From Pseudogemmobacter bohemicus (GTDB lineage Bacteria > Pseudomonadota > Alphaproteobacteria > Rhodobacterales > Rhodobacteraceae): DNA of 64,000 bases. Below, piece after piece: positions 51,834 to 59,905 of the stretch. Every line of letters begins with the position of its first letter. Position 1 is the stretch's first letter. The stretch covers positions 143,150 through 207,149 of the forward strand of contig NZ_QNHG01000007.1 in assembly GCF_003290025.1 (NCBI RefSeq). Direction: 5' to 3'. The translations under genes were made by a program, and so were the position numbers. A model generated the notes under the pieces. That model ran no database searches and was not told the DNA's origin. It saw only the letters and a program-made list of their open reading frames with translations.

Positions 51834-52849
51834 TCCGGCAAAAGCGCCGCCGTTTCAGGCATCCGTGCAAGGCTTGCGGCGATCCGCGCCCGCCAGCGCG
51901 GGCCGCGCGATATGGCATCATGGTATGCTTCCGCAAGGTCATCGGGGCGGTCTTCCGCCAGCACCCGGATCAGAAACGCCGCCTGGCCGCGATCCTTGCG
52001 CGCCTTCAGCTGATCGGGGCCGCCAATCCGGCGATCCGCGACGATCAGCTTATGGATCGCATAGCGCTCGGGGCGCGGGATCTGCACCAGCACACCAGAA
52101 CGATAGAGCGCAACCGCCTGAATCGGCTCGGCAATCAGGTAGTTCAGATAATGCAGCCCAAGCGCCGAAACACCAAGCGCCGGTAGCGGTTTCACGCTTT
52201 CCTCACCAAAAGCCGGTGTCAGGAATTCGACCAGTGCCTCGCCCTTGTTCTGACGCCATTTCCAGACCTGGTGATCGCTCAGCCCCGGAACGGGATCGAA
52301 TTTCAACGACGGGAGAATCTCGCCCGGCGCCGCCTCCACCTGGTCACCAAGCGCCACCGAGAGACGCTCGAAACTGGCGAAGTCGATATCGCCGGTCTGC
52401 GCCAGTTCATCCGTGTCGAACCGCACCCCCAGCTCGCTCTGGTAAAGCGCATAGGCGGCGGTGCCGATCAATGTGCCACCCAGCCGGAACAGCCCGGCCC
52501 GCGCGAAGGCCAGAAGCAGCGAGCCCGTCTCGCGGTCGGTGCCGATCAGCCCTTCGGCACGCAGGATCCGGGTCAGCCGCGCCATGGCCTGGCGGCGCCC
52601 GGCCGCCTCTTCCTTCAGCGCCGCCGCCCGCGCCAGACGGGCGCGCAGCGCCGCACTGCCTTCGCCAAGATAGCGGCTCTTCATCGCGGACCCGAGGCGG
52701 AAACGATCGTAAAGATAGCTGCGCCCGCCGCGATGGCGTTCCTCAACGGTGCCGATCAGATCAGAGGCGGTCTCGTCCAGATGCAGACGGAGCAGATCCT
52801 GACAGGCGACCTGTGCGGCGCGCGACAGCGACTGGATGGGTGTGCTCAT
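51830..52849 (-). CDS. GSU2403-family nucleotidyltransferase-fold protein
   Basis: A 339-residue protein of the NTP_transf_8-type nucleotidyltransferase fold. I use the ATG at 52849 (MSTPIQSLSRAAQVACQDLL). The core is FRLGGTLIGTAAYALYQSEL followed about 25 residues later by TGDIDFASFERLSVALGD, which provides the paired acids of the DxD active site. The first ~115 residues are helical and charged. The family is predicted to transfer nucleotides; its targets are not known to me. Two matching 24-bp palindromes lie upstream and could be operators. The preceding gene on the same strand is an internally duplicated 96-residue protein with a LexA-type box, so the two may form a unit. A toxin-antitoxin or DNA-damage role is possible but unsupported. 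Confidence 0.75.
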   Translation of the reverse strand: MSTPIQSLSRAAQVACQDLLRLHLDETASDLIGTVEERHRGGRSYLYDRFRLGSAMKSRYLGEGSAALRARLARAAALKEEAAGRRQAMARLTRILRAEGLIGTDRETGSLLLAFARAGLFRLGGTLIGTAAYALYQSELGVRFDTDELAQTGDIDFASFERLSVALGDQVEAAPGEILPSLKFDPVPGLSDHQVWKWRQNKGEALVEFLTPAFGEESVKPLPALGVSALGLHYLNYLIAEPIQAVALYRSGVLVQIPRPERYAIHKLIVADRRIGGPDQLKARKDRGQAAFLIRVLAEDRPDDLAEAYHDAISRGPRWRARIAASLARMPETAALLPD

Positions 52850-52868
52850 GGCGTGTTCCGACCTGATA

Positions 52869-52892
52869 TGCAGCAAATATTATTTTGCTGCA
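52869..52892. promoter_or_regulatory. 24-bp palindrome A upstream of the nucleotidyltransferase gene
   Basis: Perfect 9-bp arms TGCAGCAAA and TTTGCTGCA around TATTAT. It ends 20 bases before the start codon, where a repressor would block the promoter or translation start. The same design recurs 54 bases upstream. Confidence 0.75.
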
Positions 52893-52922
52893 CATCAGAC
52901 CATAGCCACAAACAGACGCGTG

Positions 52923-52946
52923 TGCATCAAAAATATTTCTGATGCA
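52923..52946. promoter_or_regulatory. 24-bp palindrome B upstream of the nucleotidyltransferase gene
   Basis: TGCATCA and TGATGCA arms around an A/T-rich centre; with one more base pair and a T/A on each side the arms reach TGTGCATCA/TGATGCACA (52921-52948). It has the same length and TGCAxCAAA outline as palindrome A, lies 54 bases (about five helical turns) away, and starts six bases past the stop codon of the 96-residue gene. Confidence 0.75.
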
Positions 52947-52954
52947 CACAACCC

Positions 52955-53245
52955 TCAGCGATTGCTGTCGATCCAGCGCGACAAGAGCTGACGGTCGCGG
53001 AAACATTCATCCGGCACCGCACGATGTTTGATCCGCGCGATCCGTTCTGCAAAGGCGACCTGTTTCGAGGTCGGCTGATTGTCCTGCACCGGTTTCAGCC
53101 CGGCCTGAGCCTCGATCCAGGCGCTGAGGCTGCGGCGGTCCTGTTGGACCTCCCATGGCAGCAGGGTCTTGTTGCGCAGCGCCAGCGAGCGGGCATAGGC
53201 AATCTGGCGCGGCGTCACCGGCATGATGAAACTGGCAGCATCCAT
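52955..53245 (-). CDS. 96-residue protein of two tandem 35-residue helical repeats, function unknown
   Basis: The start at 53245 (MDAASFIMPV) follows GGGGGAACCGCT. The protein consists of two similar 35-residue units: residues 11-45 (TPRQIAYARSLALRNKTLLP to LSAWIE) and 59-93 (TSKQVAFAERIARIKHRAVP to LLSRWID). Each has a T-x-x-Q-x-A-x-A opening, an I/L-A-x-R helix, a proline turn and a D-R-x-L-S-x-W-I end. Short motifs of this type occur as C-terminal modules in some bacterial plasmid and DNA-handling proteins, as far as I recall, but I cannot name the family. A LexA-type box lies 35 bases upstream, so DNA-damage induction is plausible. Confidence 0.65.
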   Translation of the reverse strand: MDAASFIMPVTPRQIAYARSLALRNKTLLPWEVQQDRRSLSAWIEAQAGLKPVQDNQPTSKQVAFAERIARIKHRAVPDECFRDRQLLSRWIDSNR

Positions 53246-53279
53246 AGCGGTTCCCCCTTTGTTCATAAAGATGAACATA

Positions 53280-53294
53280 GAACATAAAGGGAAC
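53280..53294 (-). promoter_or_regulatory. LexA-type SOS box (GTTC-N7-GTTC)
   Basis: On the minus strand GTTCCCTTTATGTTC matches the alphaproteobacterial LexA consensus GTTCN7GTTC exactly. It lies 35 bases upstream of the 96-residue gene. A further inverted pair, GTTCAT-aaag-ATGAAC, lies at 53261-53276. Confidence 0.65.
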
Positions 53295-53341
53295 ATCTTC
53301 AAGCCCAACCGGAACGCGCCGCTTCACCCCTGTGAGAGGGG

Positions 53342-54805
53342 TCAATGATGGATCGGCGCGTCCTTATTGCCCTGGATCAGCGAGGCACCGGCGGCGAGCC
53401 CCTCGGCGAAATCGACCGCCAGCCGCTGCTGATCGGTGGCGCGCACCTCCTGGATCAGATCATCAGCCTCTTCGGGCGTATCGCCCAGCCGCACCAGTGC
53501 CTCACGGCCAAGGGTCAGCGCCGAATCCCGCGTCTCGCGGATCTGGAAATCTGCCCCGGCCTTCATCAGCGCCACCGCATGTTCCCGGTCCCAGGCGCGG
53601 GCGAAAACCGGCACCATCGGGAATTCATGTTTGACCAGTTCGACGATTTTCAGCGTCGAGTCGCGGTCATCGGTGGCCGCGACGATCATGCTCGCCTCAC
53701 CCGCGCCCGCATTCCTGAGGATATTCAGCCGCGTGCCGTCACCATACCAGACGCGAAAGCCGAAATTTGCGGCATCCCGGATCATCCCGGCATCGGAATC
53801 GATGATCGAGAGGCTGTAGCCGCGTTTCAGCAAAGGCTGGCTGACCAGCTGGCCAAAGCGGCCAAAGCCGATCAGCAGGATATTGGCGTTCAGCCCGTTC
53901 GCCTCCCCGACCCCCTCCATCGAAACCCCGGCCTTCGGCGCAAAGCGGTCGAACAGGATCATCATCAGGGGGGTCAGCGCCATGGAGCAGATCACGATGG
54001 CGGTCAGCGTCGCGTTCCATTCCGGTGTCAGAACACCGACCTGCATGGCGGTGCCGTAAAGCACGAAGGCGAATTCACCGCCCTGGGCCATGACAACGGC
54101 ACGCTCGCGGGCTTCGGGTTTCGGGGTTTTCAGGACCCGGGCTACCCCATAGATCACCAGCATTTTCAGGATGATATAGGCCAGGACGCAAAGCGCGATC
54201 AGCCCGATATTGTCGCGGATCACGGTGAGGTTCAGCGCCATGCCGACCCCCATGAAAAAGAGCCCGCGCAAAAGGCCGCGGAACGGCTCCACATCGGTTT
54301 CTAGCTGGTGGCGATAGCTTGATTCCGACAGCAGCACGCCGGCGAGGAAGGCGCCCATCGCCATGGAAAGCCCGCCAGCCTGCATCAAAAGCGCCGCCAC
54401 CAGCACGACCAGCAGCGCCGCCGCCGTCATCACATCGCGCCCGCCAAACCGCGCCAGAAAACCGAACATCGGGTTCAGAAGGTAGCGCCCCGCCAGCACC
54501 AGCACCACGATACTGCCAAGGCCAAGGTCGATATTCTGTACGCGGTCCATCGCCGTGGCCTCTTCGGCGCCCGGCGCGATAAAGGCCACCAGCGCCAGCA
54601 GCGGTACGATGGCCAGATCCTCCAGCAGCAGGATCGAAATGATGCGCCGCCCGGCCGGTGTCTCCATCTGCCGCCGCTCGGAGAGCATCTGCATGACGAC
54701 GGCGGTGGAGGTCAACACGAAACCGGTGCCTGCAACGAAACTCGCCGAGGCCGGATAGCCAAGTGCCAGCCCCACACTGATCAGCACCGCAATCGCGCCG
54801 ACAAC
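53342..54805 (-). pseudogene. Kef-type (CPA2) cation/proton antiporter lacking its N-terminus
   Basis: About 485 codons remain of a monovalent cation:proton antiporter-2 protein. The membrane domain continues from VVGAIAVLISVGLALG through GTGFVLTSTAVVMQML, LLLEDLAIVPLLALVAF and MGAFLAGVLLSESSYRHQLE; the C-terminal TrkA-N domain starts ANILLIGFGRFGQLVSQPLL and ends near residue 450. Full-length relatives (KefB, KefC, YbaL) are about 560-620 residues, so roughly 110 residues with the first two or three membrane helices are missing. The homology stops at about 54805, where it meets the octopine-dehydrogenase-like fragment in opposite orientation. No good start signal is visible at the break. A function for the remaining protein is doubtful. 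Confidence 0.7.
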
Positions 54806-55474
54806 GGGGCATCGATGTGCCCGTCATCGCCTGGAACACCACTGCGCCTAACCGCGAAGACGCCGGTGTCGCCACTAGAGGTTCAGATCGGAGCCGTGCG
54901 AAAGTCTATCGATGCCGCAGTTCTGCCTGCCGATCGAAGCGGCGATGGTCTGGCGGTATGTGCCGAGCTGTTCGGCGAGATCTCCACGCCCAAGGAAGAT
55001 TTGCGCGACATTGCGCTTACCAACCTCAATCCGCAGGATCATCTGGCGATCGCCCTCTGCAATCTCACGCGAATGGAGACGGGCGAGACCTGGTGGCAGC
55101 ACAGCCTGACCACCGAAGCCGTCTGCCGGTTCATGGAAGCCCTTGATGTCGAGCGCATCGCCATCGCACAGGCCTATGGCCGGACCGTCCTGCCCGGGCG
55201 CGAGGTGCTGCAGCAGGCCCTGGACGCATCCGGCGCCTCGCTCGCCGAGCTGCACCGGATGCTTGTGGGGCGGGGACGTGACCTACTGGGCCCGAAGAAC
55301 CTTTCGATGCCCTTCGGCCTTGTTCCGCTTGTGCTGTTGGCCGAACTGGCGGAGGTGCCGGTGCCGTTGTTTCGCAGCGGAATCGCGGTGATCAGCGCCT
55401 GCTACCAGCGAGATTTCATCCGTGACAACGATCTGATCCCCGAGCTTTCGAAGGAGATCGCCGCGATGCGGTGA
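54803..55474 (+). pseudogene. Octopine/nopaline dehydrogenase-like gene, N-terminally deleted and frameshifted
   Basis: The alpha-helical C-terminal domain of the octopine/nopaline dehydrogenase family is readable from about 54880: VQIGAVRKSIDAAVLP, then DIALTNLNPQDHLAIALCNL and CRFMEALDVERIAIAQAYGR. A short piece before it (GIDVPVIAWNTTAPN, about 54810-54850) is in another frame and resembles the end of the Rossmann domain (family: VAETNTLPYxxR), which suggests a frameshift near 54850-54870. The NAD-binding N-terminus is missing. The break coincides with that of the divergent antiporter gene, so one deletion removed both 5' ends and their common promoter region. Confidence 0.65.
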
Positions 55475-55512
55475 ACCAGAAATCCGCCATGTCGGGCTCC
55501 TTCCGTTCTGGA

Positions 55513-56340
55513 TCAGGTAATCCGAACGATGCTGGCCCGGATCTCTTCGGGTTCGAACACCTTTTTCCAGTCGTCACGCATCAGCATTGGACGGCCGAAT
55601 TCGATGGCCTTCTCACATGCATCCGAGAACTTTCCGGGGATCTCGTCGAACATCACTGCCGTCAGCACGCTCATATGGCCAAGCAGGAATTCGCGCGCGC
55701 AGTCGCGATCGATGCCGCGTCTGATCACCTCTTCCATCGCCTCGCGCAGCACGGTGATCAGAGATGCACAGACCGTTTCGGTCAGGCCAGGCTCCAGATA
55801 GGCCATGTGTTCGACGGTGACGCGGTGGCTGCGGGTGACCGGGGCAAAGATCGCGCGGGCGACTGCATTGCCAAGCGCATATTGCGCCTCGGACCCTTGC
55901 ATCAGCGCATTGACGATGCCTTGGGGTGCAGCAACGCCGCCAAAGAAATCGCGCCTTGCGGCCTCGGTGTCCTCATTGCGGAAGAGACCCGGATGGCAGG
56001 GATGGGTTACAAAATATGCGATATCGTCGCGCGGCGGCAGATGGCCGGCATGGGGTGCTGCGGGGTCAAGACAGATCACCACCGTGCCAGACGCGAGCTT
56101 TGGCACCACCAGACCGGCGACCTTGCCGATCACCGCATCGGGCACGGCCAGCACCACAACGTCAGCACCGATGATCGCCTCATCCGGCGCGACACAGGTG
56201 ACGGAAAAATCTTCCCTCAGGCGCTGCTGGCCCTCGGGTGACAGCTCGACATGGGCCACATCGAAATCGGTCTTCAACAGATTGCGGGTCAGGCGGGTGC
56301 CCATTTTGCCGCCCGCGCCGAACAGGGCTATTCTGGTCAT
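55513..56340 (-). CDS. NAD(P)-binding dehydrogenase with phosphogluconate-dehydrogenase-like C-terminal domain
   Basis: A 275-residue protein. The start at 56340 (MTRIALFGAGGKMGTRLTRN) follows GGAGG by eight bases. The Rossmann motif GAGGKMG is at about 8-14, VVVLAVPDAVIGKV near 70-84 and FVTHPCHPGLF near 118-128. The rest (about 150-275) is helical and fits the PGDH_C-type domain seen in a group of uncharacterised hydroxyacid-like dehydrogenases. It should oxidise a small hydroxy acid or sugar-acid derivative. It lies downstream of the aldehyde dehydrogenase gene with a hairpin between, in a TRAP-transporter cluster of unknown substrate. Confidence 0.78.
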   Translation of the reverse strand: MTRIALFGAGGKMGTRLTRNLLKTDFDVAHVELSPEGQQRLREDFSVTCVAPDEAIIGADVVVLAVPDAVIGKVAGLVVPKLASGTVVICLDPAAPHAGHLPPRDDIAYFVTHPCHPGLFRNEDTEAARRDFFGGVAAPQGIVNALMQGSEAQYALGNAVARAIFAPVTRSHRVTVEHMAYLEPGLTETVCASLITVLREAMEEVIRRGIDRDCAREFLLGHMSVLTAVMFDEIPGKFSDACEKAIEFGRPMLMRDDWKKVFEPEEIRASIVRIT

Positions 56341-56420
56341 GGTGATCTCCTCCAGCGGGTTCGCAGGCAACAGCCTGCCCGCCCGCCGGGGCAGGGGACT
56401 GAGACATTGCCTGAATAAGG

Positions 56421-56445
56421 GCGGGCGCGCGCCTCACGCGCCCGC
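56421..56445 (-). terminator. GC-rich hairpin between aldehyde dehydrogenase and the downstream dehydrogenase gene
   Basis: GCGGGCGCG and CGCGCCCGC form a 9-bp stem with a seven-base loop, 12 bases after the aldehyde dehydrogenase stop. Only a weak T-containing stretch (CCTTATTC) follows on the minus strand, so it may attenuate or stabilise rather than fully terminate. Confidence 0.5.
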
Positions 56446-56456
56446 GGGGACCATCT

Positions 56457-57917
56457 TCAGCCGTGGCTGATGGTGACGGTCTTGATATGGGTGAAGCCGT
56501 TCAGCGCCTCGAACCCTTTCTCACGGCCATGGCCGGATTTGCCGACCCCGCCGAAGGGCAGCTCGATCCCGCCGCCTGCGCCGTAATTGTTGATGAAGAC
56601 CTGGCCCGAATGGATCTTATTCGCCATGCGCAGCTGGCGGGAGCCGTCCTGGGTCCAGATCCCGGTCACAAGGCCATAATCGGTGCCATTGGCGATGGCG
56701 ATGGCTTCTGCCTCATCCTCGAAGGGGATCAGCACCTGCACAGGCCCGAAAATCTCCTGCTGGGCCAGAGCGTGATCCGGCGAGACTTCGGAAAACAGCG
56801 TCGGCAGGATGTAATTTCCGCCCGCCGGTGCGTCTGCATGCAGCTTGCCCTGGGCGGCGGTGGTCAGTTCCGCGCGGCCCCGGTCGATGAAACCCTGGAC
56901 GATCCGATGCTGTTTCTTCGAGACAACCGGGCCGAGATTGTGGCTCTCGATCGCCGGGCCAACGGTCAGGCCTTCATAGATCGCGATCATGCGGCGCTTG
57001 ACCTCGTCATAGATGCCCTTCTGCACCAGAACGCGCGAGGCAGCGGAGCAGGTCTGTCCCGCATTCTGCATACAGGCGGCCACAAGCACCGGCATCGCTT
57101 TATCCAGATCGACATCGTCGAAGACGATGTGCGGCGACTTGCCGCCCAGCTCCAGCGTGACCGGCACGACATTCTTCGCCGCCGCCTCCTGGATCCGAAC
57201 GCCCGTCCCGACCGAGCCGGTGAAGGAGATATGGTTGATGCCCGGATGCGAGGCGAGATGCGCGCCGACATCATGGCCATAGCCGGTGACAACATTGATG
57301 ACCCCGGCCGGAACCCCGGCCTCGGCCGCAATCGCTGCGAAAGCCAGCGAGGAAAGCGAGGCATCTTCCGCCGGCTTCAGCACCACCGTATTGCCCGCCG
57401 CGAGGGCCGCACCAACGCCGCGCCCGAGGATCTGCATCGGGTAGTTCCACGGAATGATGATGCCGCAAACGCCATGCGGTTCACGCAAAGTGTAAACGGT
57501 AAAACCTTCCTGATAGGGGATGGTGGTGCCCATCAGCTTGTCGGCGGCGCCGGCGTAGAATTCCAGGTAGCGGGCGAGCGCGATGGAATCATTGCGCGAC
57601 TGATTCAGCGGCTTGCCGACATCCAGCGTTTCGATCATCGCGAGCTCTTCTGCGCGTTCCAGCACAAGAGCCTGCAGTTTCATCAGGATGCGTCCGCGCT
57701 GTGTCGCGGTCAGTTTACCCCATTCGCCCTCCAGCGCGCCATGTGCGGCGGCAACGGCGGTATCGACCTCGGCCACGGTGCCACGCCCGATCTGGCCGAT
57801 CACTTCGCCGGTCGAGGGGTTTTCAACCGGGATCGTGTGGCCGCCCTCGGGCGTCACCCAGACGCCGTTGACGAAGACTTTGGTGGAATCGATCCACATC
57901 AGCTGATCAAGTGCCAT
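56457..57917 (-). CDS. NAD(P)-dependent aldehyde dehydrogenase
   Basis: A 486-residue ALDH-superfamily enzyme. The NAD site is in IIPWNYPMQILGRGVGAALA and ITGSVGTG-like FTGSVGTGVRIQEA. The catalytic Glu lies in TLELGGKSPHIVFDD and the nucleophilic Cys in NAGQTCSAASRVLV; the C-terminal GQVFINNYGAGGGIELPFGG is also typical. It is close to the betaine/gamma-aminobutyraldehyde dehydrogenase group, but that group acts on many aldehydes. Within the TRAP cluster it should oxidise the aldehyde formed by the iron-type alcohol dehydrogenase encoded at 62.8 kb. It is 64 bases downstream of the GntR gene on the same strand. Confidence 0.92.
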   Translation of the reverse strand: MALDQLMWIDSTKVFVNGVWVTPEGGHTIPVENPSTGEVIGQIGRGTVAEVDTAVAAAHGALEGEWGKLTATQRGRILMKLQALVLERAEELAMIETLDVGKPLNQSRNDSIALARYLEFYAGAADKLMGTTIPYQEGFTVYTLREPHGVCGIIIPWNYPMQILGRGVGAALAAGNTVVLKPAEDASLSSLAFAAIAAEAGVPAGVINVVTGYGHDVGAHLASHPGINHISFTGSVGTGVRIQEAAAKNVVPVTLELGGKSPHIVFDDVDLDKAMPVLVAACMQNAGQTCSAASRVLVQKGIYDEVKRRMIAIYEGLTVGPAIESHNLGPVVSKKQHRIVQGFIDRGRAELTTAAQGKLHADAPAGGNYILPTLFSEVSPDHALAQQEIFGPVQVLIPFEDEAEAIAIANGTDYGLVTGIWTQDGSRQLRMANKIHSGQVFINNYGAGGGIELPFGGVGKSGHGREKGFEALNGFTHIKTVTISHG

Positions 57918-57981
57918 GATTTTCCTCCATGCCTGATCCGGCGCGATCAGGCGCCATCAGGTAGTTGATTAGAAACGGGTT

Positions 57982-58692
57982 TCAGTCTTCGATGAAGAAG
58001 GGTTCCACCCGGTCGCGCGAATGGCCGAGGTGGCGCGCCATTGCCTCGCGGGCGGCGGCGGCATCCTTGCTGCGGAGCGCGTCGAGCAGTTCCAGATGTT
58101 CACTGACTGCGCTGGTGGTGATGGTGGCGTGATAACGCAGCCGGAACAGGTTGGAATGGATATAGAGCCGCGACAGCGCTTCGGCAGCCACCTGATTGCC
58201 GGCGATCTGTGCGATGCGGGCGTGGAAGGCATTGTCACGTTCGGCAAAGCTGCCGAAATTGTCGGGCCGGCTTTCCTCGGCCAGCCTGCTCATCTCGTGA
58301 CACAGCTCTTCCAGCGCGGTGATGTCCTCGGGTGTTGCGCGGGTGGCGGCCAGACCGGCCAGCTCAGGCTCGATCATGGCGCGAAAGGCATAGGTGTCGC
58401 GGAAATGGTTGCCGCCGGGCAGGGGAGCAGCCGAAAAGCCGGAATTGAACTTCTGCAGCACCAGTCCCTCGGATTCGAGACGGATCAGCGCCGCGCGGAT
58501 CGGCGTCTGCGACACGCCGAAATGCCGGGCCAGCGCATCGACCGACAGCCGCTCGCCTGGCGGGATCCTCAGCGCGATCAGATCCGCCAGCAGCGCGTCA
58601 TAGATTTCATCCCCCAGCGGATGTGCTGCCTGCTTCTCCCGCAGGGCTGCTGCGCTGGAATATAATTGTGGGCCAACCGGCTTCGCTGACAT
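57982..58692 (-). CDS. GntR-family regulator with FCD domain
   Basis: A 236-residue regulator. The start at 58692 (MSAKPVGPQLYSS) follows GGAGG by nine bases. The winged HTH covers about 25-85 (LIALRIPPGERLSVDALARH, FGVSQTPIRAALIRLESEGL), and the FCD effector domain about 95-225 (DTYAFRAMIEPELAGLAATR, FHARIAQIAGNQ), whose Asp/His residues usually bind a metal and a carboxylated ligand. It is divergent from the TRAP operon, with 156 bases between, and is probably its repressor, sensing an organic acid. Confidence 0.92.
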   Translation of the reverse strand: MSAKPVGPQLYSSAAALREKQAAHPLGDEIYDALLADLIALRIPPGERLSVDALARHFGVSQTPIRAALIRLESEGLVLQKFNSGFSAAPLPGGNHFRDTYAFRAMIEPELAGLAATRATPEDITALEELCHEMSRLAEESRPDNFGSFAERDNAFHARIAQIAGNQVAAEALSRLYIHSNLFRLRYHATITTSAVSEHLELLDALRSKDAAAAREAMARHLGHSRDRVEPFFIED

Positions 58693-58762
58693 TTTCTGTC
58701 TCCTCCCTGCCCGTAATCTCTTGACCCTTCCGCACCGGATGTCTAGCCTAAAATCGTATCGT

Positions 58763-58785
58763 ATCGCAAATGGCGATCTGTATAC
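58763..58785. promoter_or_regulatory. Candidate GntR operator elements before the TRAP operon
   Basis: ATCGC-aaatg-GCGAT (58763-58777) is followed directly by the palindrome GTATAC (58780-58785). A tandem ATCGT-ATCGT precedes them at 58753-58762. They lie 64-86 bases before dctP, in the divergent promoter region. Confidence 0.4.
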
Positions 58786-58848
58786 GTCTATCATGACAAG
58801 GGTGGTGCGTGTTTCTGGAGGGAGTCCCGCCACCCCAGGGAGGATAAA

Positions 58849-59832
58849 ATGTCGTTTAATTTCCGCGCTCTGGCGCTGACCGCCGTTTCGGCTTGCGCCA
58901 TGTTGGCAGGGACTGCACTTGAAGCCCGCACACTGAATATCGCGATGACTCCGCCGGAAGAATCGCATTACGGAGCCGCCGCAAAGGCCTTCAAGGAAAA
59001 AATCGAAGAGCTTTCGGGCGGCGAGATCACCGTTGAGATCAAAGCCAATGGCGTGCTTGGTGGTGAGCGTGAGATCCTTGAGGGGATGCAGATCGGCTCC
59101 ATCGAAATGGGTGTCACCTCGACCGGCCCGGTGGGTGGTTTCGTGCCCTCGACCTATGTCCTCGACCTGCCGTTCCTGTTTAAGGATTACGACAATGCGC
59201 GGGCGATTCTTGATGGCGAGATCGGCCAGGAGCTTCTGAACGATTTCGAGCCCGTTGGCATCATGGCGCTTGGCTGGGCCGAGAATGGCTTCCGCTATGT
59301 CACCAATTCGAAAAAGCCGATCGCAACACCGGACGATCTGAAAGACATGAAGATCCGCACGATGGAAAATGACATCCATCTGGGGTCTTTCACCGCGCTT
59401 GGCGCAGCTCCGCTGCCGATGTCCTGGAATGAGGTGATCACCGCGCTGCAACAGGGGACCATCGACGGCCAGGAAACGCCGATGTCGATCTTCATCGCGA
59501 ACCGCATCTGGGAAGTGCAGAAATACGCGACCCTGACCGGGCATTTCTATTCGCCCTCGCTGATCATGATGTCGAAAGTCCATTGGGACCAGCTGAGCGA
59601 AGAAGAGCAGGGCTGGGTGCGTGAAGCCGCCGCTGCCGGTGTTGCCGCCAATCGCGCCTATGTCGAAAATGACGAAAAGCGAGGCCTTGAAATGCTGCGC
59701 GCCAATGGGATGGAAGTGATCGAAACGGTCGACCAGGAGGCTTTCGCTGAAGCCGTCTCGGCCGTCTATGACGTCTTCACCTCGACCTATGGCAGCGAGA
59801 CGCTCGAAAAGATCCGTGCCGCTCAGCGGTGA
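58849..59832 (+). CDS. dctP: TRAP transporter solute-binding protein DctP
   Basis: A 327-residue periplasmic binding protein with signal MSFNFRALALTAVSACAMLA, cleaved near residue 26 (LEA|RTLN). The DctP pattern includes YGAAAKAFKEKIEELSGGEI, EGMQIGSIEMGVTSTGPVGG and the ligand-arginine region MKIRTMENDIHL (family: LKGLKIRVP), with the conserved Arg that binds a carboxylate in DLKDMKIRTMEN. TRAP DctP proteins mostly bind organic acids. It is first in the dctP-Q-M operon and is followed by a strong hairpin. The start is preceded by AGGGAGG. Confidence 0.93.
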   Translation: MSFNFRALALTAVSACAMLAGTALEARTLNIAMTPPEESHYGAAAKAFKEKIEELSGGEITVEIKANGVLGGEREILEGMQIGSIEMGVTSTGPVGGFVPSTYVLDLPFLFKDYDNARAILDGEIGQELLNDFEPVGIMALGWAENGFRYVTNSKKPIATPDDLKDMKIRTMENDIHLGSFTALGAAPLPMSWNEVITALQQGTIDGQETPMSIFIANRIWEVQKYATLTGHFYSPSLIMMSKVHWDQLSEEEQGWVREAAAAGVAANRAYVENDEKRGLEMLRANGMEVIETVDQEAFAEAVSAVYDVFTSTYGSETLEKIRAAQR

Positions 59833-59840
59833 TCTGAGCC

Positions 59841-59871
59841 GGTCGCGCCCCGCCTGAGCCGGGGCGCGACC
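59841..59871 (+). other. Strong hairpin between dctP and dctQ
   Basis: GGTCGCGCCCCG and CGGGGCGCGACC form a perfect 12-bp stem with a seven-base loop, eight bases after the dctP stop. No T run follows, so it more likely blocks 3' decay and keeps dctP mRNA abundant than terminates fully. Confidence 0.75.
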
Positions 59872-59905
59872 CAACTCTCCCATGACAACATACGGAGGAG
59901 GAGCG

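Noticed and set aside
51830..53308. A confirmed toxin-antitoxin or phage-defence system
   Set aside because: The nucleotidyltransferase fold and the operator-like palindromes are suggestive, but no recognised antitoxin or defence partner is present, so only a hypothesis is reported.
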